Shown: piece by piece, positions 36,451 to 44,237 of the stretch
Layout: each line of letters begins with the position of its first letter
Position numbering within the stretch: position 1 is the first letter of the stretch
Source: Burkholderia sp. Nafp2/4-1b
GTDB taxonomy: Bacteria > Pseudomonadota > Gammaproteobacteria > Burkholderiales > Burkholderiaceae
Assembly (NCBI RefSeq): GCF_003635165.1
Contig: NZ_ML058626.1
Location: forward strand, 80,516-144,515
Direction: 5' to 3'
DNA: 64,000 nt
Notes under the pieces: model-generated
Told to the model about the DNA's origin: nothing
The model's database searches: none
Seen by the model: only the letters and a program-made list of their open reading frames with translations
Made by a program: the position numbers and the translations under genes

Positions 36451-36918
36451 ATGAGCAGACAGGTTATCGGACATCACCGGACGAAGATCGTGAAGAATGT
36501 TCTAGCCCATCTTGTTGCTGCAGCTGTCGCCCCACTGATTATTCCGTTCACGAGCGGATGGCTGTTCTTCCTGCTGCACGAGTGGTTTTATCCTTCGGTG
36601 TGGGGCCTGCCGCGGCTTCAGTCACTCATCGGCGTCTCGATCAACAGCACGGCCGTTGGTTATTTCTTCACTTGGTTTTACGGGCTGCCGCTGGCAGCCA
36701 TTCTTCAGTGGGTGAACCGCTACCAATTCAGTTATCTATTGGTTGCGAGTTCACTGCCAGCGCTGAGTCTTCCCTTCTGGCAGACGGAATGGACAATTTC
36801 CGTTCTCCCCGTATGGATTGCCGGAGCTTCGACCGCGTATGTCTTCTGGCTTTTGACACGCCGTAAAGCCCGACGAGATCCTCCATTTGACACCCTCACT
36901 TCACGTGCTCACGGCTGA
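36451..36918 (+). CDS. Small integral membrane protein
   Basis: 155 residues from ATG 36451, with gggg about 9 bases upstream; an earlier start at 36367 only adds a poor N-terminus within degenerate sequence. Four hydrophobic helices are visible (around VLAHLVAAAVAPLIIPF, SLIGVSINSTAVGYFFTWF, FSYLLVASSLPALSL, VLPVWIAGASTAYVFWLL), with a basic C-terminal tail. No family recognised. It stands alone and is flanked by decayed repeat sequence. Confidence 0.6.
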   Translation: MSRQVIGHHRTKIVKNVLAHLVAAAVAPLIIPFTSGWLFFLLHEWFYPSVWGLPRLQSLIGVSINSTAVGYFFTWFYGLPLAAILQWVNRYQFSYLLVASSLPALSLPFWQTEWTISVLPVWIAGASTAYVFWLLTRRKARRDPPFDTLTSRAHG

Positions 36919-37023
36919 GCCGGTCGGCGAAGGTCCGCTCTTGCAAGTAGCAACGATTGCTAGGGGGGCGGAGACAGCCGATCGTGTCAGGCGGCAGCCG
37001 CCCAGGAGCGGACCTTCATCTGT

Positions 37024-38100
37024 TCAGGCTAGAGCGGGGTAGTCGAGATAGCCTTCGGGCCCCTGCGTGAACCACAACTCGCCCATATCGGCCGCCAACG
37101 GAGCGCCTGCGCTGAAACGCAGTGGCAAATCCGGATTTGCGATGAACGGGCGGCCGAAGGCGATGGCGTCCGCCTCGTCGCTGGAGATAGCCGCCACCGC
37201 GCGATCGAGACCGTAATCCGAATTCAGGATGGTCACGCCTGCGAATGCCTTCCTGATGGCAGGCGAGAAGGCCGGCCGATCAGAAGCGCCAAAAGTCCCG
37301 TCTATCGGGGGCTCGCGTAGTTCCAGATGCGCGACGCCGAGTACCGAAAGTGTTCGAGCCGCCGCAACGAACACGGGTTCCGGATCGCTGTCGCGCACAC
37401 CCTGGTCCGTGCCGTTGGGCGTGAGCCGTACCCCGGTGCGGCCAGCGCCGGCTATTTCGATCACAGCCTGCGTGACTTCTTTGAGCAGCCGGACACGATT
37501 TTCGACGCTGCCACCGTAGGCGTCGTTCCGGAAATTGGTGCCGTCGCGCAAGAACTCGTCGATCAGGTAGCCGTTGGCGGCGTGCACCTGCACCCCATCG
37601 AACCCTGCGCGCAATGCATTTCGCGTAGCGCGGCGAAAAGCGTCGAGCAGCGCGGGCACTTCGTCTGCGCGCATGGGTCTGCCCGTGACATAGGGCTGCT
37701 TACCGTTATAGGTATGTGCGTGTCCCGGCGCGGTCGTGCCCGACGCCGATAACGGCTGAACGCCGCCATTGAAGCTGGGATGCACGGTGCGCCCCATGTG
37801 CCAGAGCTGCGCGATGATGCGCCCGCCGGCCGCGTGTACGGCGTCGGTTACCCGCAGCCAGCCTGCGACCTGTTCGTCGGACCAGAGGCCCGTTGCGAAG
37901 GGCCATCCCAATCCCTGCCGAGAGATACCGATCGCTTCGCTGATGATGAGTCCGGCGCTCGCGCGCTGGGCGTAATACTGCGCCATGATCGATGTCGGCA
38001 AGTGATCTCGCGTACCGCGCGCGCGGGTCATGGGCGCCATAAAGATGCGGTTGGGCGCTTCGATGTCGCCCAGCCGAATCGGGTCGAAAAGCGTGGTCAT
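37024..38100 (-). CDS. Old-yellow-enzyme family alkene reductase
   Basis: 358 residues from ATG 38100, with GGAG 7 bases upstream. FMN barrel typical of OYE/NemA: NRIFMAPMTRARG, SEAIGISRQGLGW, AQLWHMGR, the substrate-binding His/Asn in GVQVHAANGYLIDEFL, GGSVENRVRLL and AIAFGRPFIANPDLPLR. It reduces activated C=C bonds or nitro/nitrate-ester groups with NAD(P)H. It is downstream of an SDR gene with a 22-base gap. The divergent LysR gene at 38995 is the likely regulator. Confidence 0.92.
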   Translation of the reverse strand: MTTLFDPIRLGDIEAPNRIFMAPMTRARGTRDHLPTSIMAQYYAQRASAGLIISEAIGISRQGLGWPFATGLWSDEQVAGWLRVTDAVHAAGGRIIAQLWHMGRTVHPSFNGGVQPLSASGTTAPGHAHTYNGKQPYVTGRPMRADEVPALLDAFRRATRNALRAGFDGVQVHAANGYLIDEFLRDGTNFRNDAYGGSVENRVRLLKEVTQAVIEIAGAGRTGVRLTPNGTDQGVRDSDPEPVFVAAARTLSVLGVAHLELREPPIDGTFGASDRPAFSPAIRKAFAGVTILNSDYGLDRAVAAISSDEADAIAFGRPFIANPDLPLRFSAGAPLAADMGELWFTQGPEGYLDYPALA

Positions 38101-38122
38101 GTCTTTCTCCGTTGACTTTGGG

Positions 38123-38890
38123 TTACACGAGGCGCGCGCCACCATCGACGTTGAGCGTCGCTCCGTTCATGAAGCCATTGGTCATCAGAAACACCACGCC
38201 CGCGCCGGCTTCGCTGGCGCTGCCGAGTCGATGCAGCGGCAGCGTCTTCTCCATATTCGCGACGACCGCATCACGCGCGTCACCGAGCGCCTTGCTCAGG
38301 ATCGGTGTGTCGATCGGACCAGGCGACAGTGTGTTGACGCGCACCGGCGCCAGTTCGAGTGCCAGGCCGCGCGCAAGCGCTTCCATCGCGGCGGACGCCG
38401 CCGCGAGCACCGCGGTGCCGTAGGCGTTCGGACGGTCGGCGAGACTGCCCGAGATCAAAGTGATCGAGCCATCGGCGCTCAACCGTTCTCCCAGGGCGCG
38501 AATGACGTGCACGGCCGCCCAGATGCGCTCCTCGAACGCGATCCGGAGATGCGCTACGTCCGCCTCGCGTACCGTCCCTGCGACGAAGGTGCCCGCCAGC
38601 AAAACCAGATGATCGACGCTCGGAATGTCGCGTACCGCCTGCTGTAGAGCGTCTGCGTCGGTCACGTCGGCCGCGCGCCATCCGGCGAAGCCATGTTGCG
38701 CGGCGACGCGTTGAGCCGTATCCGCCGATCGGCCGACGACGATGACTTCCGCGCCCGCCCGTTTCGCCTGGATAGCCGCGTCGAGCCCGATGCCCGACGT
38801 CCCGCCAAAGATAAGTGCGGTCTTGCCTGCCAGCGCGTGGTGGGCGACTTCCGCGTCCTGTACGTCCTGCGTTTTGGTCTTTGCGTTCAT
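38123..38890 (-). CDS. SDR-family protein with atypical active site
   Basis: 255 residues. Rossmann motif LIFGGTSGIGLDAAIQAKR and C-terminal NGATLNVDGG are normal for an SDR. The catalytic region reads SGSLADRPNAYGTAVLAAASAAM: Ser and a Tyr can be found but Lys at Tyr+4 is missing, so the classical YxxxK dyad is absent. Related atypical SDRs with AAANAAxE-type helices are known and often uncharacterised. First gene of the unit with the OYE reductase. Confidence 0.82.
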   Translation of the reverse strand: MNAKTKTQDVQDAEVAHHALAGKTALIFGGTSGIGLDAAIQAKRAGAEVIVVGRSADTAQRVAAQHGFAGWRAADVTDADALQQAVRDIPSVDHLVLLAGTFVAGTVREADVAHLRIAFEERIWAAVHVIRALGERLSADGSITLISGSLADRPNAYGTAVLAAASAAMEALARGLALELAPVRVNTLSPGPIDTPILSKALGDARDAVVANMEKTLPLHRLGSASEAGAGVVFLMTNGFMNGATLNVDGGARLV

Positions 38891-38994
38891 TTCCTTCTCC
38901 TGTTTGACTTCGCCGGTTTGGCGTCGATGGAAGAAGGTTAATTCGCGAAATGGTGCTTGATAATCAGGCCGTCTTTCGCTTTAATGATGCCATC

Positions 38995-39939
38995 ATGGAA
39001 CAAATTGCCATCGAAAGACTGACTGGACTGATTGCTTTTGCGCGTGCCGCATCGCTTGGCAGCTACACGGCCGCCGCGCGTTCGCTGTCCGTTTCGCCAT
39101 CGGCCATCAGCAAGAGCATTCAGCGGCTAGAGCAGCATTTCGGACTCAGGCTGTTCAGCCGGACTACGCGCTCGCTGACGCTGACACCGGAGGGGCGGGA
39201 CCTTCTGGAGCGCACGCACCGGTTATTGCGCGAGGCGGAAGGTATCGAGCAAGGCGTTGCGGCTGCGCGCGCGGAGCCGGCCGGAACGCTCAAGGTGACG
39301 GCGCCGTTGCCCGTCGGCGTGAACATCCTTGCGCCCGCATTGACGATGTTCCGCCGGCAGCATCCGAAAGTGACCGTCGATGTCCGCCTGAGCGATCGTT
39401 ACGTCGATCTGATCGAAGAGGGCGTGGATGTCGCCATTCGGGTCGGCGACCCCGGCGACACGCGATTGATTGCGCGTCGTCTTGCACCGCATCGGATTTG
39501 TGCGTTTGCATCGCCTGAATATCTGCAGGAGCGAGGCGTGCCGCAGCATCCGAATGACCTCTTGCAGCACGACTGCGTGAACTTCAGATATCAGTCGACA
39601 GGGCTGGAGGCGGCATGGCCATTCAACGTGGGAGGCAAACTCGTTGAGTTCACGCCTGCGTCGGGTTTGATTCTTGACGTCAGCGACGCGATTGCCGTGG
39701 TGTTGGCCACGGGTGCCGGAATCGGGATTTCGACGACGTACATCGCAGCGCCTTACATTAAAAGGCGCGAACTCGTACCGGTGCTGCATGAATTCGCCTA
39801 TGACCGATTCCATCTACATGCCGTGTGGCCCGAGAGCCGCCGCAGCAATCCGGCGGTGAAAGCGTTTGTCGGATTTTTGCAGGACATCTTTCCGTCTCCC
39901 ACCCCCTGGGACGTGCTGGTGCAGGCTCATGCTTCCTAG
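38995..39939 (+). CDS. LysR-family transcriptional regulator
   Basis: 314 residues from ATG 38995. The HTH (about 5-65: LTGLIAFARAASLGSYTAAARSL, PSAISKSIQRLE) and effector domain (VGVNILAPALTMF, GIGISTTYIAAP) are complete. An upstream in-frame start at 38950 is possible but overlaps the expected operator. Divergent from the SDR/OYE unit, which it probably regulates. Confidence 0.86.
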   Translation: MEQIAIERLTGLIAFARAASLGSYTAAARSLSVSPSAISKSIQRLEQHFGLRLFSRTTRSLTLTPEGRDLLERTHRLLREAEGIEQGVAAARAEPAGTLKVTAPLPVGVNILAPALTMFRRQHPKVTVDVRLSDRYVDLIEEGVDVAIRVGDPGDTRLIARRLAPHRICAFASPEYLQERGVPQHPNDLLQHDCVNFRYQSTGLEAAWPFNVGGKLVEFTPASGLILDVSDAIAVVLATGAGIGISTTYIAAPYIKRRELVPVLHEFAYDRFHLHAVWPESRRSNPAVKAFVGFLQDIFPSPTPWDVLVQAHAS

Positions 39940-40025
39940 CGCTTGTCGTCGAGGAATACGGCGGCCATCGGTTGGATGTGCGATCCGTCTTACGCTCGTC
40001 CCTCGTCGCATCGAATCTTTGCGCC

Positions 40026-40263
40026 TTAACCGAACCGCCGAAAACTCTCCATCACAAAGTCGATAAACACACGCGTTTTCGCGGGGTAGCAGCCGCCGCG
40101 AAGCGTTGTAAAAGGAAATCATGCCCGCGTCTGAATGCAATTCGGGCAGCAAACGCACGAGCTTGCCGCCGGCAGATCCGGCAGTACGCTGGGAAGCACC
40201 AGCATCGCGACACCCAGACCGACTCTGGCGGCTTCGCGCATGGAAGCGGGATCGTTCATCACG
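40026..40263 (-). pseudogene. Decayed LysR regulator (C-terminal remnant with two frameshifts)
   Basis: The minus strand encodes the last 80 or so residues of a LysR protein in three pieces: NDPASMREAARVGLGVAMLV, then after a shift near 40175 LVRLLPELHSDAGMISFYNA, then after a shift near 40087 KTRVFIDFVMESFRRFG and stop. The HTH and most of the effector domain are absent. The remaining 39940-40625 gap contains no intact gene. A decayed dispersed repeat follows at about 40440-40560. Confidence 0.65.
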
Positions 40264-40625
40264 TGTCGACGATCACCACAATTGTTACTTGTACGATCTC
40301 GGCTATTGTTTTTGCGCGCGCGAGCTCCAGCCTACTTGAGCGAGACGGAGACCGTGAACGGCCGCTTCAGGAAACCACGGCTGGCCGTTGTGGGTCGACT
40401 GCTGTCGACGCACACTTGAGAACCGCCAATTCATTCACAATGTCGAACCGTCGCCCGTTCGGCGGGAGTCGGCGCAGACCATCGTCAGATCGTTCCCGCT
40501 GTCGCCCGAACGGGCTGCCCCCAACCGACCTGCGACCCGGCGACAGTGCCACCCCTTTTGCTACCCGCTGCTCACGTGCGTGAGAAGCGCGTACAAGCCC
40601 TTCAACTCACGCGAACCTTCCCGTT

Positions 40626-41204
40626 ATGCCAGAAGATTTCGAAGTTCACGGCCCGCACGATCATGCAGTAGAGCACCCTGCCGCGCATGGAGAAGACCAC
40701 GGAGCGGCGCGCATCGCCGTGATGACGGCTGTCCTGGCCTGCATCGGCGCGATTTCCGCATACCAGAGCGGGGCGGATGAGAATTTCGCATTGCTGCACA
40801 AGAACGAGGCCGCGATCCAGAAAACCGAGGCGGCCAACCTGTGGGCCTATTACCAGGCAAAGGGCGAAAAGCAGAATCTGGCCGAGCTCGGCGCGGCCCT
40901 GAGTCAGGAAGGATCGCCGCAACGAAAGCGTTTCGAAGCGGACGCGGCGCGGTATCGCGCAGACAAGGAGCCGATCCGCACCCACGCCGAAGCGCTCGAG
41001 CGAGAAGTCGTGAAGAGCAATGCTGCAAGCGAGGAGCGGCTACACCGGCACCATCGGTGGGCGCAGGCCACGACCATCATCCAGATCTCAATCGCGCTTG
41101 CCGCGATCACGATTCTCACGCGGCGGACATGGATGCAACGCCTGTCGATGGGGGCTGCCGCGATCGGCATCGTCCTGACAGGGCTGGCGTTCTTCGGTGT
41201 GTAA
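40626..41204 (+). CDS. DUF4337-family membrane protein
   Basis: 192 residues. A His/Asp-rich cytosolic N-terminus (EVHGPHDHAVEHPAAHGEDH) precedes a first hydrophobic helix (AVMTAVLACIGAISAY). A long charged helical region (about 48-140) follows, then two C-terminal helices (TIIQISIALAAITIL, MGAAAIGIVLTGLAFFGV). This order and the helix-coil-helix-helix layout fit DUF4337. Function unknown. No clear Shine-Dalgarno is visible before the start. Confidence 0.75.
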   Translation: MPEDFEVHGPHDHAVEHPAAHGEDHGAARIAVMTAVLACIGAISAYQSGADENFALLHKNEAAIQKTEAANLWAYYQAKGEKQNLAELGAALSQEGSPQRKRFEADAARYRADKEPIRTHAEALEREVVKSNAASEERLHRHHRWAQATTIIQISIALAAITILTRRTWMQRLSMGAAAIGIVLTGLAFFGV

Positions 41205-41244
41205 GGTTCGAGAGTGACGTTTTCCGCGGTGCCTACCAAAAAAC

Positions 41245-41300
41245 TTGACGGTGAGAGCATATGCTCCTATTCTTTGTCTCAAGGGAGCATATGCTCTCAC
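41245..41300 (+). promoter_or_regulatory. Promoter with paired operator palindromes
   Basis: -35 TTGACG (41245-41250), exactly 17 bases, then -10 TATTCT (41268-41273). The 17-base spacer is itself gtgagagcatatgctcc (41251-41267), and its exact reverse complement lies at 41284-41300. Each arm holds the perfect 12-bp palindrome gagcatatgctc; the centres are 30 bp apart (about three helical turns). Binding would occlude RNA polymerase. The MarR protein at 43558-44019 is the best candidate repressor. Confidence 0.8.
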
Positions 41301-41319
41301 TTTCAAACGGAGCGAAGCG

Positions 41320-42201
41320 ATGAACGAGCCTGAGATCCTTGTGAGCGGTGCAACCGGCCGCACCGGCGGTATTGCCATTGACGAACTGCTCAAGATGAAC
41401 AAACGCGTGCGGGCCTATGTGCGTACGGATGACGATCGGGCGGCAGCCCTGAGGCAGCGCGGTGTCGATGTCGCGATCGGCGACTTCACCGACATCGACG
41501 CCATTCGGGCAGCGATGGAAGGTATCCGGTCGGTGTATTTCCTTCATCCGATCGCGCCGGGCATCATCGGGGCCGCGGCGTATTTCGCGCAGGCAGCAAA
41601 GGAAGCGGGCGTCACGGCGATCGTCAACATGTCGCAGATTTCCGCGCGCCGGGAGTCGATGAGCCACGCGGCCCAGGATCACTGGGTCTCCGAACAGGTT
41701 TTCGATTGGTCGGGTGTCGCGACGACTCATTTGCGCCCGACCTTCTTTGCCGACTGGCTCGTCTATCCGCATTTTGCGCGGGAGATCTGGGCCACGAAGA
41801 AGATCGAATTTCCGTTTGGCGACGGCCGTCACGCGCCCATCGCCAGCGACGATCAAGGGCGCGTGATCGCCCATCTGCTCGCCAATCCCGAAGGCCACGA
41901 GGGCAAGACCTACACGCTCCACGGCCCCGTCGAGATGAACCACGTCGAGATCGCAGCCGCGATGAGCGAGGTTCTCGGCACCAGGATCGAATATGCGCCG
42001 ACTTCCATCGAGGAGTTCCGGATCAAGATGGAAACCCTTTACAAGTTTCCGCCGTTCCTCACGCAGCATCTGGTCGAAGTCGCGCAGAACTACCGCGACG
42101 GCATCTTCTCGGGTACCAACGACGCCGTCGAGAAGATCACCGGAACGCCGGCGCTGTCGGTCCAGCAGTTCGTCGCGAAATATCGGGCCGCATTCGTGTG
42201 A
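41320..42201 (+). CDS. NmrA-like NAD(P)-binding protein (atypical SDR)
   Basis: 293 residues from ATG 41320, with GGAG 7 bases upstream. N-terminal ILVSGATGRTGGIAIDELL is the NmrA/atypical-SDR nucleotide loop; VRAYVRTDD supplies the adenosine-phosphate site. No catalytic YxxxK is evident, as in redox-sensor members such as NmrA/QOR2-like proteins. It is the first gene after the dual-palindrome promoter and is followed at 31 bases by a hypothetical gene, then an SDR and a MarR regulator. It may be a redox sensor or quinone reductase. Confidence 0.85.
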   Translation: MNEPEILVSGATGRTGGIAIDELLKMNKRVRAYVRTDDDRAAALRQRGVDVAIGDFTDIDAIRAAMEGIRSVYFLHPIAPGIIGAAAYFAQAAKEAGVTAIVNMSQISARRESMSHAAQDHWVSEQVFDWSGVATTHLRPTFFADWLVYPHFAREIWATKKIEFPFGDGRHAPIASDDQGRVIAHLLANPEGHEGKTYTLHGPVEMNHVEIAAAMSEVLGTRIEYAPTSIEEFRIKMETLYKFPPFLTQHLVEVAQNYRDGIFSGTNDAVEKITGTPALSVQQFVAKYRAAFV

Positions 42202-42232
42202 ACGTCCTTGAAACGAATCGAGGGGTTTGAGA

Positions 42233-42607
42233 ATGTCACCCATCCAACCTGATCGTCATCCGTTTCTCGATGATCTGACGGCCGACGCCGAGCTGGTCAG
42301 CTCGGTGTTGCGCGCGCCCGTAATCGGGCGCGACGAAATCCGGCTTGCCGTCGACGCCGTCGGGACCTTTTACCTCTCGCAGACGCCAACTTTCGTACAA
42401 GCCGCGGGCTCGCGGCTTTTTCTCGAATACGAGGCCGTACTGACGAGCGGCGAGACGTTGAGCGCGGTCGTGGTCGTCGATCGCAACGCCGACGGCTCGG
42501 TGCCGCGCGTCAGCGTGCGGATGAGCCCGCTTGGCGCCGTACTGACGCTCGCGACCCATCTGCGGGAGTCGCTTTCGAAGCAGTTTCCGGAGCACGTCTT
42601 TCTTTGA
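42233..42607 (+). CDS. Hypothetical protein in the NmrA/SDR operon
   Basis: 124 residues from ATG 42233, with GAGGGG about 8 bases upstream. The pattern VSSVLRAPVIGRDEIRLAV, TPTFVQAAGSRLFLEYEAVL, LSAVVVVDRNADGSVPRVSV and HLRESLSK suggests an NTF2/SnoaL-like alpha+beta fold, often associated with small-molecule binding, but no catalytic residues are recognisable. Co-directional with its neighbours; gaps of 31 and 72 bases make co-transcription likely. Confidence 0.7.
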   Translation: MSPIQPDRHPFLDDLTADAELVSSVLRAPVIGRDEIRLAVDAVGTFYLSQTPTFVQAAGSRLFLEYEAVLTSGETLSAVVVVDRNADGSVPRVSVRMSPLGAVLTLATHLRESLSKQFPEHVFL

Positions 42608-42679
42608 ATCACGCACCCGCGCGCTCGTGGATGGCGTCGACATTCCCTCGGCACGCGGCCTTTGAATACGGAGCTTGTC

Positions 42680-43393
42680 ATGGATATCAAGAACGCCAAG
42701 GTCTTCATCACCGGTGCCAATCGCGGCCTGGGTCTCGCTTTTGCACGCGAGGCGCTGCGGCGCGGGGCGGCGAAAGTGTACGCGGGTATGCGCAACACGA
42801 GCGGTTTCGAGGAGCCGCGCATTGTGCCGGTCAGGATCGATGTCACCGATCCGGCGTCGATCGCCGAGGCGGCGAAACTGGCGGCCGATACGACTCTGCT
42901 GATCAACAACGCGGGCATTGCCGCCCTGATCGACGGGCCTTTGGCGGCTGACGTGCAAGTGCAGTCCGCCCGCTTGTTCGATACCAACTACTATGGCGTG
43001 GTGCGCGTCACACAGGCCTTCGAACAGATTCTGGCGGCCCAGCCGCATGCCGCGATCATCAACGTGCTTTCCGACATCGTGTGGCTCCCGCGGCCCTATC
43101 TGACACCGTATGCCGCGTCGAAAGCCGCCGCCTGGAGCTACACGAACCAGCTTCGCTTTCACCTGCGCGAGCGTGGCATCCAGGTTCTCGGCCTGCACGT
43201 CGGGTTCGTCGATACCGATCTGACCAACGGCATCGATGTGCCTAAAGCCAAGCCCGAGGACGTCGTGCGACAGACCTACGACGCGCTCGCGGCCGGCAAG
43301 AGCGAGGTCATGGCCGACGAGGGGACAGCGGTGCTGAAGAGCACGCTCGCGGCCGAGATGCCCGGCTACATCACACCGCCGGCAGGGCTTTGA
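42680..43393 (+). CDS. Short-chain dehydrogenase/reductase
   Basis: 237 residues from ATG 42680, with GGAG 6 bases upstream. NAD(P) loop VFITGANRGLGLAFAREAL, NNAG, catalytic Ser and Tyr-Lys (NVLSDIVWLPRPYLTPYAASKAAA) are intact. Common in two- or three-gene clusters regulated by MarR or TetR repressors. Substrate unknown. Third gene of the operon from the palindrome-bearing promoter. Confidence 0.88.
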   Translation: MDIKNAKVFITGANRGLGLAFAREALRRGAAKVYAGMRNTSGFEEPRIVPVRIDVTDPASIAEAAKLAADTTLLINNAGIAALIDGPLAADVQVQSARLFDTNYYGVVRVTQAFEQILAAQPHAAIINVLSDIVWLPRPYLTPYAASKAAAWSYTNQLRFHLRERGIQVLGLHVGFVDTDLTNGIDVPKAKPEDVVRQTYDALAAGKSEVMADEGTAVLKSTLAAEMPGYITPPAGL

Positions 43394-43557
43394 ACACCGC
43401 AGTCGACACGGGCCGGAGTCGGCGGCGAGCCACGAGGTACGCAGATCGTGCGCAAGCGCTGTCGCTCCCGGCTTTCATCGACAGACAGACACCACCGTAC
43501 CTTCGCGCGACGCGCGCGTAGCGTTCGCGCAATTAACCGAAATCAGGAGTGAAAGAG

Positions 43558-44019
43558 ATGTTGCCCGTGAACCAGCCGCTCGGAATCGATCAATGCAACT
43601 GCTTCGCCGTCAGGAAGGCGAGCAGGCAGATCTCCCGACTCTACGATAGCCATCTCGAGCCCTCGGGCCTGCGCATCACGCAATTCCTCACGCTGGCCGC
43701 CCTGGACGAAGTGGGAAGTACCCCGGTCAACGCCCTTGCCGAGCGGCTCGATATCGAACGAACGGCGATGGGGAAAATGGTCGGCTTCCTGGAGCGCGAC
43801 GGCTTCGTCACGATCAAGCCTTCGCCCACCGACGGCCGAAGCCGCCTTGTCGAACTGACCGAGGAGGGGCGGCGCCTGCACGAAAAAGCGTCCCCACTCT
43901 GGCAGGAGGCGCAACGGGAGTTCGAGCGACTGAACGGCGCGGACAATGTTACGGCGTTGCGGGAACGGTTGAGAGCGGTGCACATTGGCGACGTGTCGAT
44001 GCGTTCGTCGCAGGACTAG
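43558..44019 (+). CDS. MarR-family transcriptional regulator
   Basis: 153 residues from ATG 43558, with AGGAG 8 bases upstream. Winged HTH: LRITQFLTLAALDEVGSTPVNALAERL, ERTAMGKMVGFLERDGFV, wing SPTDGRSRLVELTEEGRRL. Two early Cys (QCNCFAVRKAS) resemble redox-sensing OhrR/MarR proteins, so thiol oxidation could be its signal. It follows the NmrA/SDR operon by 165 bases and probably represses that operon through the gagcatatgctc sites. Confidence 0.87.
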   Translation: MLPVNQPLGIDQCNCFAVRKASRQISRLYDSHLEPSGLRITQFLTLAALDEVGSTPVNALAERLDIERTAMGKMVGFLERDGFVTIKPSPTDGRSRLVELTEEGRRLHEKASPLWQEAQREFERLNGADNVTALRERLRAVHIGDVSMRSSQD

Positions 44020-44237
44020 GCCCTCCGGATCCATTGCGGCAACAACGTCGATCGTCAAACAAGTCGTCATTCGAGGAGCGGCTATGAAGTCCGCTGCCGC
44101 TATCGGTCGCACGGTCGCACCGGATTCCGGGCTCGCCCGCAAAGCGGCGGCCCTGGCTGGCACAACGCTGCGGCCGACGCGAGCGATCGCGGATTGCGCG
44201 AGCACGCGCCGCGGCCGGAATTTCGTTACGTCGCCAT

